This document shows positions 52,239-62,035 of a stretch of DNA of 64,000 bases, one piece after another. The translations under genes and the position numbers were made by a program. Under the pieces are notes generated by a model that was not told where the DNA came from, did no database searches, and saw only the letters and a program-made list of their open reading frames with translations. Origin of the DNA: Oscarella lobularis (lineage: Eukaryota; Porifera; Homoscleromorpha; Homosclerophorida; Oscarellidae); NCBI RefSeq assembly GCF_947507565.1, contig NC_089190.1, forward strand, positions 868,001 to 932,000. Reading direction: 5' to 3'. Positions within the stretch are counted from its first letter, which is position 1. Each line of letters begins with the position of its first letter.

Positions 52239-55200
52239 CTAAGCAGCTCCGTACAAAATAAATGGAGACCACAGCTCAACACTAACACCGCTGCTAATTG
52301 CGCTGCAAAGCGCTTCCTGCAAAGCGCCAGCCACCGAATTTTCGTTACAGCCACTCTTCAAAACGTCATAAAACGTTCTAACAAGGTCAACCGTCGACCG
52401 ATCGCGAATAACCCGCAGCGTTGCAACGACCGATCGAACGCCGGCTGCCAAAAAAGCATGCGGCAAGCCCAGCACGCCTTCTGATCGCACGGGACCGCAA
52501 AACGAATCGCAAGCAGCAAGCACGGCGAGTTCGGCATCAATCGACATCGTCGCGATTTCCGCAGCACTAAGCTCGGCGCCCTGGCCGTCGGAAGACGCCA
52601 AGAACAGCGCACCGCAAAAGCCGCGAGAGGAATCGTCGTCGAGCTTGCCGCCGTGGCAAGCAAAATGCGCGCAGGACGCACGCGTCAACCTTGTCTTCAC
52701 TGCACTCGCCGTGGCTTCGTGGCGACTAAGACGCAGCCCGCCGATGAGCTCCTGAACAACGGCGGCTTCTGCGTCGGCACCAGGCAGAGCCCCAAATGCT
52801 TGATTGTCCGGATTTCCAACTATCAGAGGACTGCGGAACGCAGTTCCAGATCGGCGGCGAGACAGTCTCTCGTACGTGCGTATCGAAGGGCAAACGGCGA
52901 CTTTGAATCGTTGTATGAGGAATTGATTCTTGGAATCGATCAGAGCTTGCATTGGAACAGCCCACAGGAGAGCGTCAAGAATGAACACAAGAGGTTTTGA
53001 AGTGTCCGACGGTAGCCAGTCTTCAAGAGGCTTCAGTAACAGATTATAGAGTTGTCTGAGAGTTCTTATCAACAGCAAACCCTCGTCGCTCGATTGACGA
53101 AAACGACTTACTTTTCGACTACACGTACTAAGATTAAGCTCACTGATCGCGTCGCCGACGCTTTCGACGTCTGAAACCGTTTCCGTTACTTTTCTGACGG
53201 CACCAAGCTTTGATTCGACGGTTGGAAACGATTGCTGATTTAGTGGCGTAAGCGGCGACACCAGGTCCGACAGAGTGCTCAAGTCAAGTGCAGCACTTCG
53301 AACAGGCATTGCGGCGTCCGCGTCGACAACCCACGCGTTGTCGCCGAGTCGGGATTGGGAAAGCACGACAAAGGTAACACCCTCTCTTCGGGCACAGTGC
53401 ACCATGCCGGCGACGGAGATGGGATCGTCGTGATCGTTGCGAGGGTTATAAGGCAGGTGGTGAGCCGAAATTGGGTGAGAAATCGATAGATTCGATACAT
53501 GACCTTTCTCGGAAAATAGGGACTCAATAAACGCACCCCCACCGCGCTCCTCGTCAAACTTACGACCAAGATAGAACGCTCGACGGCGATCGGTTGCTTC
53601 TAGAGCTTCGTCGCACTTTCCTAGTCTCAAAAGCGATCGCTCCAAGCCGAGAAACGGTCGATAGAGAAAATGCGCTTCGTCGGAATCGATGGACGAAACC
53701 ATTTGGTCGATGACATACGGAGACGATAGCGAGAATCGAAAACGTCCCGTTCCTGCCGTCTGAATCGCTTTTTTCAGCGAACACTCAACGGCAGACTGAT
53801 AAAATTTTGCCGCCTCTTCAAAAAATCCGCTTTCGTAGTAAACGGCAGCGACTTGCACTTTGACTCGAGCCTGCAGCCACAGGTTTCTACCGTCATCCGA
53901 CGACGTTGCCGTTTCATGATACGGAGCGGCATCCTTGGTTCGACCGAGAGCAACAAACGCGTCGCCGACCGAGGATCGTATGCGGCTGACGGCGTTGGGG
54001 CAGGCGTTGAACGCGACGTCCAAACTGCGAAGATAGAACTGTAGACTCTTCTTGTGATTAAGCAGAGACCCGTGAATGTTGCCAAGCTGTTCCAAAGCAT
54101 CGCACTCGGCCACTGCGTCTTTCAACTGCCGTGCCAAATCAACCGTCTTCGCGTAGCAATCGACGGCTGCGGGCAGATCTCTCAGCTGATCGCTGACTTC
54201 GCCTTTGATTGCAAACAGCCGCATCATCGCGTGAAGATCCGACAGCTCGTCAGCGAGTGCGAGACCGTCGGCGCAGTGACGAAGAGCCGCCGAATACGAT
54301 GTGCCGTCGCGATGCAGACCTGCCAGCTCGCAGTGAGCCGAACATGCTGTTCGGCGATCGCCGGCGACTTTCGACTCTTCCAACGCATCTTCAGCTCGTT
54401 GAATAGAACTCTTTGACTTGTCGTCGGCGACGACATCGCTTATTTGATCAAAGATCGAAGCAAGAAAACCAATCGCCTCTTCCGTCCTCCCCGATCGCTC
54501 AACCAACTGCTGTCCGAGCCCCGCGCTGCAACACAGATGATCGACCGCTGCCGATTCGCGTCCTGCCACGAGACACAGTTCGGCAATCTCGCGATGAGCT
54601 CGAGCTGCCTCGCCAAAAAGCGATTGCTCTTTGGCAAGCGTCGCAGCCGAATCCAACGCGTCAACACACCGATTCAAATCGCCGATTGATTTGTACGCCA
54701 CCGCCTGCGTAAACAACTCTCGGATTCTATCTGAAGGGCTCCTCTCGACGTCTCGCAACCCGGACAACTTCACAGAGTCGCACTCGATAGATCTCGGTGA
54801 ACTAGTGTCGGCTGTCGACGATAGCGCCGAGGGCAGCGTCCTTCTGATGCAAAACGTACGTTCAACTGTTATCCAATGATCATTTTTCTTTGCCATCTGC
54901 ACAATTTTTCTCCCAACATCCACGTCAACAAGCAACTGCAGCGACGATCCCGACGAAGCGTCGCGACGACTACTAGTAGTAGTACTACTTGACAGGCCGT
55001 CTTGCGTGAGAATACTGTACTCTGTAGGTGTGGTCGACACGAAAAGCTTGAAAGTTTCCGTGTCGGTTTCGTCCGCCACCGAAGCGAGTTGGAGTCGCCA
55101 GCCATCGTCGATGGTTTCGCGATGACGCGAAGCGAGCAGCTCCGTCACGCCGGGGGGAGGATAGAGCTGCGTGACGGAGCTGTCTTCGGCAAACTCCAAC

Positions 55201-55280
55201 AGCGCTGCGTGGACGTCGTACGTCGAGTTGTTCGCCAATTCCACGCCGACGAAGTGGCCCTCTTCGATTACGGGAAAAGG
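52239..55280 (-). CDS. TPR-CHAT protease half of a caspase/CHAT protein
   Basis: The frame runs to a stop at 52239 and has no ATG at its open end; the codons above 55271 are only a shadow of the preceding gene half. It starts with a DUF4384-like segment (VIEEGHFVGVELANNSTYDV, TQLYPPPG), as found behind bacterial caspase-like domains. Then come about eight TPRs (for example SYSAALRHCADGLALADELS, HKKSLQFYLRSLDVAFNACP), and a CHAT domain with LVFILDALLWAVPMQAL, HFACHG (catalytic His) and AVLAACDSFCGPVRSEGVLG (catalytic Cys), ending in LWSPFILYG. CHAT is a clan-CD Cys protease related to caspase/separase; bacterial TPR-CHAT proteins act in defence (family knowledge). Intronless. One base separates it from the half at 55268-57301; most likely a single gene. 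Confidence 0.85.
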   Translation of the reverse strand, partial: PFPVIEEGHFVGVELANNSTYDVHAALLEFAEDSSVTQLYPPPGVTELLASRHRETIDDGWRLQLASVADETDTETFKLFVSTTPTEYSILTQDGLSSSTTTSSRRDASSGSSLQLLVDVDVGRKIVQMAKKNDHWITVERTFCIRRTLPSALSSTADTSSPRSIECDSVKLSGLRDVERSPSDRIRELFTQAVAYKSIGDLNRCVDALDSAATLAKEQSLFGEAARAHREIAELCLVAGRESAAVDHLCCSAGLGQQLVERSGRTEEAIGFLASIFDQISDVVADDKSKSSIQRAEDALEESKVAGDRRTACSAHCELAGLHRDGTSYSAALRHCADGLALADELSDLHAMMRLFAIKGEVSDQLRDLPAAVDCYAKTVDLARQLKDAVAECDALEQLGNIHGSLLNHKKSLQFYLRSLDVAFNACPNAVSRIRSSVGDAFVALGRTKDAAPYHETATSSDDGRNLWLQARVKVQVAAVYYESGFFEEAAKFYQSAVECSLKKAIQTAGTGRFRFSLSSPYVIDQMVSSIDSDEAHFLYRPFLGLERSLLRLGKCDEALEATDRRRAFYLGRKFDEERGGGAFIESLFSEKGHVSNLSISHPISAHHLPYNPRNDHDDPISVAGMVHCARREGVTFVVLSQSRLGDNAWVVDADAAMPVRSAALDLSTLSDLVSPLTPLNQQSFPTVESKLGAVRKVTETVSDVESVGDAISELNLSTCSRKVSRFRQSSDEGLLLIRTLRQLYNLLLKPLEDWLPSDTSKPLVFILDALLWAVPMQALIDSKNQFLIQRFKVAVCPSIRTYERLSRRRSGTAFRSPLIVGNPDNQAFGALPGADAEAAVVQELIGGLRLSRHEATASAVKTRLTRASCAHFACHGGKLDDDSSRGFCGALFLASSDGQGAELSAAEIATMSIDAELAVLAACDSFCGPVRSEGVLGLPHAFLAAGVRSVVATLRVIRDRSTVDLVRTFYDVLKSGCNENSVAGALQEALCSAISSGVSVELWSPFILYGAA

Positions 55281-57301
55281 AGCGCCGTTTTCGGCTTCAG
55301 CGCGACACCGTTTTCGTGCGCGCGCTTCAATAGCACCAAATCGATCTTGCCGTCGAGAGGATTGTTTGGAGTCGGGTTGCGGAGAAGCAAGCCGCGACGA
55401 TAGCGCCCGTACGAGGTGAGGAAACTCAAGACAAGCGCGCCGTTTGACGGAGTAGCAGGCACGGGCTCGCCGACGACGCTGCAACCGTCTCGCTTCGTAA
55501 CGACGTACGTAGGGATGTCAAGAGCGCCGAGCGTACTCAAGCGAGAGTTTGCTGCTTCGTTTGCGGATCTTGCACATAGCAGATGAACAATCGCGTCGGA
55601 GGAGTTGTAGTCGTCGATTAGACTGATAAACGACGACGACTCGGCTAGTAGGGTAGTTAAAGCCTTCGCACAGACTTTTGTTTCCTCGGTCACCCTCTCG
55701 CTCAATATCGCAGTCTTTAGCTTGAGTTCAGCAAAAGAGTGCGTGCGCTCAAACGCGCGACTGCCAGGAACGATAGGGCTGTTTTCCGACAACACTTTCG
55801 CTGTACATGAAACAGACTCTACTACCTCAACTTCGATCGTTCCCAGCAAACCCTCGTCGTTTGCCGGAACGACTTTCGTTCCAGCTGGGTAACATGAGAA
55901 CACAGACCCTGCAGTGGCGCCGTGAGCCGATCCAATGGACAGAATAATGCCAAGCCGTCCGCAACGCGTACTGACGGCCGTCACGCGCGCGTACGGCGAC
56001 GCAATGAGAGCCTGGGTGCCGAAGACGGCTCTATCCACGCAGCCTTCCATCTGCGGATGCTGACGGGGATACGCTTCGGACACTCGCATTGACGCTCGCT
56101 CAAAAACGTCGCGATAAGACGTTGAGGACGCAGAGGAGGACGAGGAGCAGTGAGCAAGCGCCTGCATCAGCTCGTATGTCCAAGCGCCGTGCCATAGGCC
56201 GGAAATTGATTTCTCAGAAGCAAACTCGTCGCGCAGACAGGCGGCAAGCAAAACGTAGCCGTCGCTGCTTGGAAGCCATCCGCTCGAACTGGAGATGAGA
56301 GATCCACGCGAAGGAGAATAAGGAGTACCATCTCTCTGCGGAAGAAAGTCGGAAGTTACACCTGAAACAAAAGATGCAGAACCAGCACTCTGTTCGGAAA
56401 CTCCAATAACGGCAACATCAGTTTCATCTGGTTCTACCCAACGGATGGACTGCCGCAGAAAAGCGTTACGAACAATATGACCCGAATGACAGGAATCCAC
56501 GATGAGTGTCAGATACGGCGTCTTGCGTTGCAGGCGTCCAACGTAGCTATGCAGCTCGTCGTCCGTAATGTCTCGGTTAACACCACCGTGCGTTGGCCTA
56601 CCGGAATCAAGCGGAACGAGCGTTTCGTCCCAGCCACCGATTTTGCTCGAATTGCGTCGCCGGGATCCGTGTGCGGCGAAGAAGATCGTCACCGCGGCGT
56701 CCGGCTCCGCGCTTGCGACGAGATCGTCTAAGGCGCGGAGAATCGCTTCGCGCGTCGGCTTTATCGGCGAGTCGTCGGTCAGAACGACGACGTCGTGTTC
56801 GTCGTAGCCGAAATCGTCGATGATAGTTCGTCGGACAAGCGCGACGTCGTTGATAGGGCCGCGAAGGTGGGGAAAATGAGTGTAGCGTTGAATGCCAATA
56901 AGTAGCGCGCGCGACGTTGGGCTGTCATCGCGTTTCGGTCGCTTCGGTGATGAAGACGCCTGTTCGTCTTCGAAGCTCGGTGCGTGGTACGTAACGTAAC
57001 CTCTGGTCGTGACGCGATGCTCGGCGTCAGCTTCCCATCGAAAAGAGGTGACGTCATGCCAGGAATCCCCGGAAAAGGGACCGAGGAGGAACTTGAAAGC
57101 GGTTCCTTCGGGAACGCGATCGATTGTAAGCTGCCAGAAGTCGGGTGACGATAATTGCAACCGCCGCGCGCGTTTCCACGAGCCTAGGCTCTCGTGCGAG
57201 CCGCTCGCGTACAGAGCGAAATCGAGCTGGAGGTGCGTTCGAGTTGATATTGTCGTCGAGATGCTTTTCGCGTCATCGTTGTTCCGTTGGTGTAAGTCCA
57301 T
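55268..57301 (-). CDS. CBM20-like plus metacaspase-like protease half of a caspase/CHAT protein
   Basis: ATG at 57301; 677 codons. Residues about 20-110 look like a CBM20 starch/glycogen-binding domain (LDFALYASGSHESLGSWKRA, WQLTIDRVPEGTAFKF). Residues about 130-430 are a peptidase C14 domain of metacaspase/orthocaspase type: SRALLIGIQRYTHFPHLRGP, NDVALVRRTI, TIFFAAHGSR (His) and LTLIVDSCHSGH (Cys). The dyad is intact. The following 200 residues (strand-rich, SIGSAHGATAGSVFSCYPAG) lead to LVLLKRAHENGVALKPKTAL, then a stop in the run CTTTTCCCG at 55268-55280, where adding one base would run straight into VIEEGHF of the CHAT half. No intron. Head to head with the Death-ROCO gene. Confidence 0.85.
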   Translation of the reverse strand: MDLHQRNNDDAKSISTTISTRTHLQLDFALYASGSHESLGSWKRARRLQLSSPDFWQLTIDRVPEGTAFKFLLGPFSGDSWHDVTSFRWEADAEHRVTTRGYVTYHAPSFEDEQASSSPKRPKRDDSPTSRALLIGIQRYTHFPHLRGPINDVALVRRTIIDDFGYDEHDVVVLTDDSPIKPTREAILRALDDLVASAEPDAAVTIFFAAHGSRRRNSSKIGGWDETLVPLDSGRPTHGGVNRDITDDELHSYVGRLQRKTPYLTLIVDSCHSGHIVRNAFLRQSIRWVEPDETDVAVIGVSEQSAGSASFVSGVTSDFLPQRDGTPYSPSRGSLISSSSGWLPSSDGYVLLAACLRDEFASEKSISGLWHGAWTYELMQALAHCSSSSSASSTSYRDVFERASMRVSEAYPRQHPQMEGCVDRAVFGTQALIASPYARVTAVSTRCGRLGIILSIGSAHGATAGSVFSCYPAGTKVVPANDEGLLGTIEVEVVESVSCTAKVLSENSPIVPGSRAFERTHSFAELKLKTAILSERVTEETKVCAKALTTLLAESSSFISLIDDYNSSDAIVHLLCARSANEAANSRLSTLGALDIPTYVVTKRDGCSVVGEPVPATPSNGALVLSFLTSYGRYRRGLLLRNPTPNNPLDGKIDLVLLKRAHENGVALKPKTALLFP

Positions 57302-57543
57302 GTCCCTGATGTCGCTGCGCCTACACCTTTAGAGTGTTTTTACCCCTACATAGACACTTCGTTTCTCGTTGCTCACCTTGCGAGCGCCGTGACGTCGTTT
57401 TCGTGGAGAACAATCGCCCTGCAGGCCCTGCTGCGGGCAGCTGCTCCAGCTCCAGGAGGAGAAGTTGAGAAATGAGAACTTGAGTTAACGCGCGTTGTTG
57501 AAACCCCGGCTTCTTGGAACTTCGAGCCGTCGAGGGGAGCCGG
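57302..57543. promoter_or_regulatory. Bidirectional promoter of the caspase/CHAT and Death-ROCO genes
   Basis: 242 bp between two ATGs pointing apart. Contains GTGACGTCGTTTTCG (CRE/ATF-like TGACGTC core at 57391), a CTGCAGG..CTGCTGCGGGCAGCTG GC-rich patch and AGTTAACGCGCG. No TATA box. Co-regulation of the pair is inferred from the arrangement only. Confidence 0.5.
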
Positions 57544-60500
57544 ATGGCTTACGAAGCTTGTATACCTCTTCTTGCTACTGTTCTTGTCGTAACAGCAGGT
57601 AATTTACTTCCTTGATTTGAAGAGCTCGCCTTCGCGTTTAGTTTGAGAAAGATTCGTCTTTGCTGTATTTCGAAACTTCAGACAGCAAGAAGAATCAGCT
57701 TTAATAATTACTTTTGACTTTTTACAAACGGCCACCGTGAATCTTATGCAGTGGACGGATCCTATAGGGTAAAAGGATGACGTAGACTAGCTAGATGTAG
57801 GTTGATTCTTCGACGACATCCAAAGTAGGAGTATGAGCCGGCGTTGAGTAGTGTCATGAATGCGTACGAGTTTTGCAGATCAACGCAAAAGTTACTAAGC
57901 ATAACTGAGCCCATCTCATGGTTCTTGTCAATATCATGCATATTATCAATTCTAGACTTTCTTTTCTCGTCATTTGGCTATATGTCAGTTGTAGACTTTT
58001 TTATCCCAGACTTTCTGCACTGTATGTTTCTTATTTAACGACGATTCTGGTTGACTAATATTTCATTAAAGAACATATTTAGTCAGCTACATGCATAAAA
58101 ATTTTTTGCATTTCTTTTTTGTAGGTGCTGAAGAGACTGGTGCTACTGTATCGATGTATGACTTAGTCGCTGTCATTCCCCATATTGTTCAAGACGAATG
58201 GAAAGATTTTGCATTAAAACTAGGGGCAAGCCCTGACGTTGTGAATATATTGGAAGACCGAGACGGCGACTGGCGTACAACTCGAGCGCTACGCAAAATT
58301 TTGGCTGATTTTGAACAGAAGGAGGGCAATACGGAGAAATCGAGGCAGCGGCTGATTGATGCGTGTAAAAGTGTTGGACTTGGGGAACTACTGGATAGGT
58401 CACTGACCCGAAAGGAAACTTTTTACCACTTTGATAAGCAGATATTTTCAGATAACACAAACTTGTATCAAGAAGCTTTGCTTTCGGGCGAAACCAGTGT
58501 TGTACGAAGTCGTATTGTAGTTGTGGGAAAAGACTCGGTTGGAAAGACAAGCTTGATTGATACTCTTCTTCTTAAGCCGTTTTCTGAAAAAAACAGCACA
58601 CTTGGAGTGAAAATTACATTAGTTACAATAACTGCAGCGAATTGGAGAGAAGAAAACGGCTCAGATTATGCAGACAAAGGCATTGCCACAGCAATTCTAG
58701 ACATTGAAAGAAAAATGCCGTCAAAAATTTCTGAGGAGCAGCAGACGGTGAAAAATTTGAGCATGGATAGCAGTGAATACGAGCAGTATAAGCTAATACG
58801 CTCGAATGTTTTGGCAGAAGGAAAACGTGCACGCGATAGTCTTGTACTCACTGTTTGGGATCATGGAGGTCAAGAAGCTTTTCTTCCCGCTCATTCTGCT
58901 CTTTTGGGTGATTACTCGCTGTTTTCAACTGGAATATATCTAATCGTATTTAACCAGGCAGAACTACTTAGTGATCCTGCTCAGTCATTTTTACGCGACG
59001 AAAGTGGTCTAAGTAAACAGGAACTGCACTTCTTCGAGACAAACAGTGACTACTTGTCCACTTGGATGACTCACATAACGATTGCGCATGGTTGGACACA
59101 GACAGACGACGAGTATGATATTGTGCCACCTCCCACATTTCTAGTTGGTACGCACGACAATCATAGTCAAGCACATCAAAATAGGGCGGATCAAAAAATC
59201 ATCTTGGAGCAACTGGTTGAACGTAAGCAATATCAAAAACATTTAGTTCGGACAGAAGGCAACGAAATCTTTTGGCGAGTCGAGAATAGCGAATCCGGAA
59301 AACCAGGGAAGGACCCAGGCCAGCGCTTACGAGAAAAGATTGAGTTATTAACAACAGAGTATTGGCGAAAATTGCGCAAGTCAAAGCCTGAAGTAGGAAG
59401 GCTACCTGCGCGATGGTTTAAAGTTGAAAAGGAACTCTACCGCATGACAAACGTTACGGTAGCTGTTGACGACCTACGAAATATCGCTAAGGAGCACCTG
59501 GTGGAGAATCTTAACGAATTTTACTTATTACTCAACTATTTACAAAGTTTAGGAATCATTTTGTTTTATCCTGAAACCAAAGGCATAGAAAGGACGATTT
59601 TTATTAAACCGCAATGGCTTGTTGATGTGATTTGCTCTTTTCTGACTGCAAAACAGCCTCGAGCAGCGAAGCACAAAACTGACTGGGACACAGCTAGAAC
59701 AAACGGAAGCGTATCAATGTCTCTCGCTCAGTACTTCTTGAAATCTGCCGGTGTAGACGAGTCTCGCCAGACTTCGGTTCTTGCCATATTAGAACTACTT
59801 GATATTGTTTGTCTTCCAAATGCGTCCATCGGCGTCCAGGAATCAGCCTTTCTGTATGTTCCCTACCTAATCCAGAAAAACGACACAGAGACGTTGCAGT
59901 TTTGGAAGAGAGAGAGTTCTTGGAAGTTTCCTTACCCAATTATCTTTGCTCCAGCAGTATCTATGTCTGTGGATAATTTTCCAGAGCCGTTGTATTTTCG
60001 ATTAGTAACAAGATGTCTCCGGAAGTATCCTTCGGCCAGACTGACGAGAAATCGTTGTCGCTTCCGCAGCGAAAAATTTAGTTTTGAATTGGTTTACTTT
60101 CAAAAGCGCTACGTCATAGCGTATATCGAACACAAGTCCAGTGACATGGCTGAATCACATCTGCGACGTGTCTCGTCACGTCTTCTGAAATTTTTGCGGT
60201 CTGAATTAGAAGAAGCAAGACTAAATGGCATGAAAGGTTTTCTCGTTGATGTGTGCATTCAAACTGATATTTTCACTGCTGGAAGAATTGAAGATCGCAA
60301 ACTTGTTTTGTTGGACCAGTGCTTGCAAAGGCATGATCCTGTCGTTAATCGAGGCAACGATGAAATATGGTTAGACGAATTGGAGTCGCCAGAAAGAGTA
60401 TTTTGGTGGAATGAAAATGAAACAGTAAGCAGGTAGAGAAAGCAGTGTTTCTAATTACCTGTTTAGGAAAGCGATGATCAGGTGTCAGAAACTGTCAGAA

Positions 60501-61031
60501 CAAGTGAAGGTACAACAAGTATGCGATGTATAGGTCTATTGCAATATACATGTTACTATGTACTTCTTCCTGCATGTAGGTATAGTGTTTCAACTTGTTT
60601 TCACCGTTTTTATCGTACTTGGCGTTATATGGGCGATTGAATTTACGCTTTGTGGTGTCAAAAAACTTGAAGGTTATCTGCTAATTTTATATGATGCATG
60701 TGTAAACAGTTAACTCCCTTCAGGTCATTCAGTCTACGAAATGACTCTGAAAGAATTAGTTGACATTATCGTTGACTGCGGCCATCACAAATGGCGCAGC
60801 ATCGGTTTGAAACTGAACTTCAAGTGGAGAGAGTTGGTTAGTCTTACCAACGATTACCCCACTGAAAGAAATGAGTACAAACTGCGATCACTTCTGGAGG
60901 AGTATCAAGAGACAAATGGAGATTGCAAGGAGACAAAAATGGCTTTGCTTCAATCCTGCATTGAGGCTAAGATAGGAGGGCTTGTGAGGGACTCATTGAT
61001 AAAGAAAGGCTACTTTTGGGAGATTAATTAG
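57544..61031 (+). CDS. Death domain - ROCO GTPase - transmembrane - Death domain protein
   Basis: Exons 57544-57598, 58125-60424, 60467-60509, 60580-60672 and 60724-61031 join in phase into 932 residues. Residues 1-19 (MAYEACIPLLATVLVVTAG) are hydrophobic, like a signal or anchor sequence. A Death domain follows (PHIVQDEWKDFALKLGASPD, ILEDRDGDWRTTRALRKIL). The Roc GTPase has VVVGKDSVGKTSL (P-loop), VWDHGGQEAF (G3) and LVGTHDN (G4); the COR region follows (LPARWFKVEKELY, YLQSLGIILFY, FIKPQWLVDVICSFL, LYVPYLI). Exon 4 encodes one membrane span (GIVFQLVFTVFIVLGVIWAI). The last exon is a second Death domain (ELVDIIVDCGHHKWRSIGLK, ERNEYKLRSLLEEYQETNGD). ROCO-Death proteins relate to DAPK1/MFHAS1-type signalling (family knowledge). 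Topology is puzzling if both hydrophobic parts insert. Confidence 0.85.
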
Positions 61032-61109
61032 TGTCTCCAAATCAACGAAAAACATTGCAATAAATTGGAGAACTAAATAATTATATAACAACAGGATTTC
61101 TTTCAGCTA

Positions 61110-61186
61110 GATTAGGGCATCAGCCCGAAAACTTTAGGAGAGGAGAAACGTCTCCTCTCATTGGTCAAGAACACAATCCCTTTTAA
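61110..61186 (+). pseudogene. Tail fragment of the 12-TM gene
   Basis: Copies the last 25 codons of the gene ending at 51276 (QPENFRRGETSPLIGQEHNP in the original frame, with N-V changed) including its stop. It lies 79 bp after the end of the Death-ROCO gene and has no upstream exons. It marks the left edge of the right direct repeat. Confidence 0.8.
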
Positions 61187-62035
61187 ATCGACGACCGTTT
61201 TATGCTTTGTTTTTATTTTTAGGAATTCGCGTGTAATGCACCTTCGTTGCCTGTATAATGGTAATAAATTCTCCTACTTTTTCTTCAAGTGCAAACTTCG
61301 TTGAACAACGAAGAGCTGAGGGAAAAACAAAAGCATACCTGGTACTCTGCCCATGCGCATAGCAAGCTCTCAGTTTTCTGTGGCTGTCTACAGCATTTAT
61401 TTGGCTTACCAGAGTCTGAGACAATTGCTAATCGAACCTTACTGCATTGCGACTCGCTCCATTAGATGGCTGAGGCCAGGTTAGATATCAGTGACATCAA
61501 CAAAAAAACCGTTAGGTCAGCAAACTTAGCAAAGCATAGGCTTAAACGTGTAATAAAATAAAACCAAAAATTTCAGCCACTGACAGCTGCCTGCGGAATT
61601 CGAGTAAGACCCGGTCGAACTCGAATAAAGCGTCTCTTGGTGAGACAGGCAATTTTGTGCCCCAAAAGCGGACAGTAGCGACGACAAATCTTCTCAAACT
61701 CAGACGGCTTGGCAAGGGTGCCGTCAAAAAATGCTGACGGCACACCCACTTTCACAAAAAGCTCCACATCGACGTTTTTAACGGCTAAATGCTGCACGAC
61801 TATCTGCTCTAAATGGTCGTGGCCAGCGAGAGGCTTCACGCTATCAACATGACTAATCGTCCCCAACTGATCATTCATGTTGACTTTGTTGACGTGAACG
61901 CACGATTTGATTTCGTCATAGAGAATCTCGCCCATGTCGGTAGAGACGTTACCGACAGCGGCAGAAAAGACAAAAGGGCCCGGAACAAGTATGTCGGTCA
62001 ACCGAAATCTTACCGCGTCGTGATGGTGAGGATTT
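61110..62035 (+). repeat. Direct repeat of about 925 bp, right copy
   Basis: Counterpart of 51199-52122. Here the MaoC end is joined to a full-length CitE-MaoC gene, while the 12-TM end is only a tail; on the left it is the other way round. Confidence 0.9.

Noticed and set aside
55284-55484. N-terminal extension of the CHAT ORF (MQRRRRARAC...)
   Set aside because: No ATG (opens at TTG), and it is the off-frame reading of the caspase half.
54002-57332. Antisense ORFs over the caspase/CHAT gene
   Set aside because: Shadow frames; Arg/Ser-rich translations without motifs.
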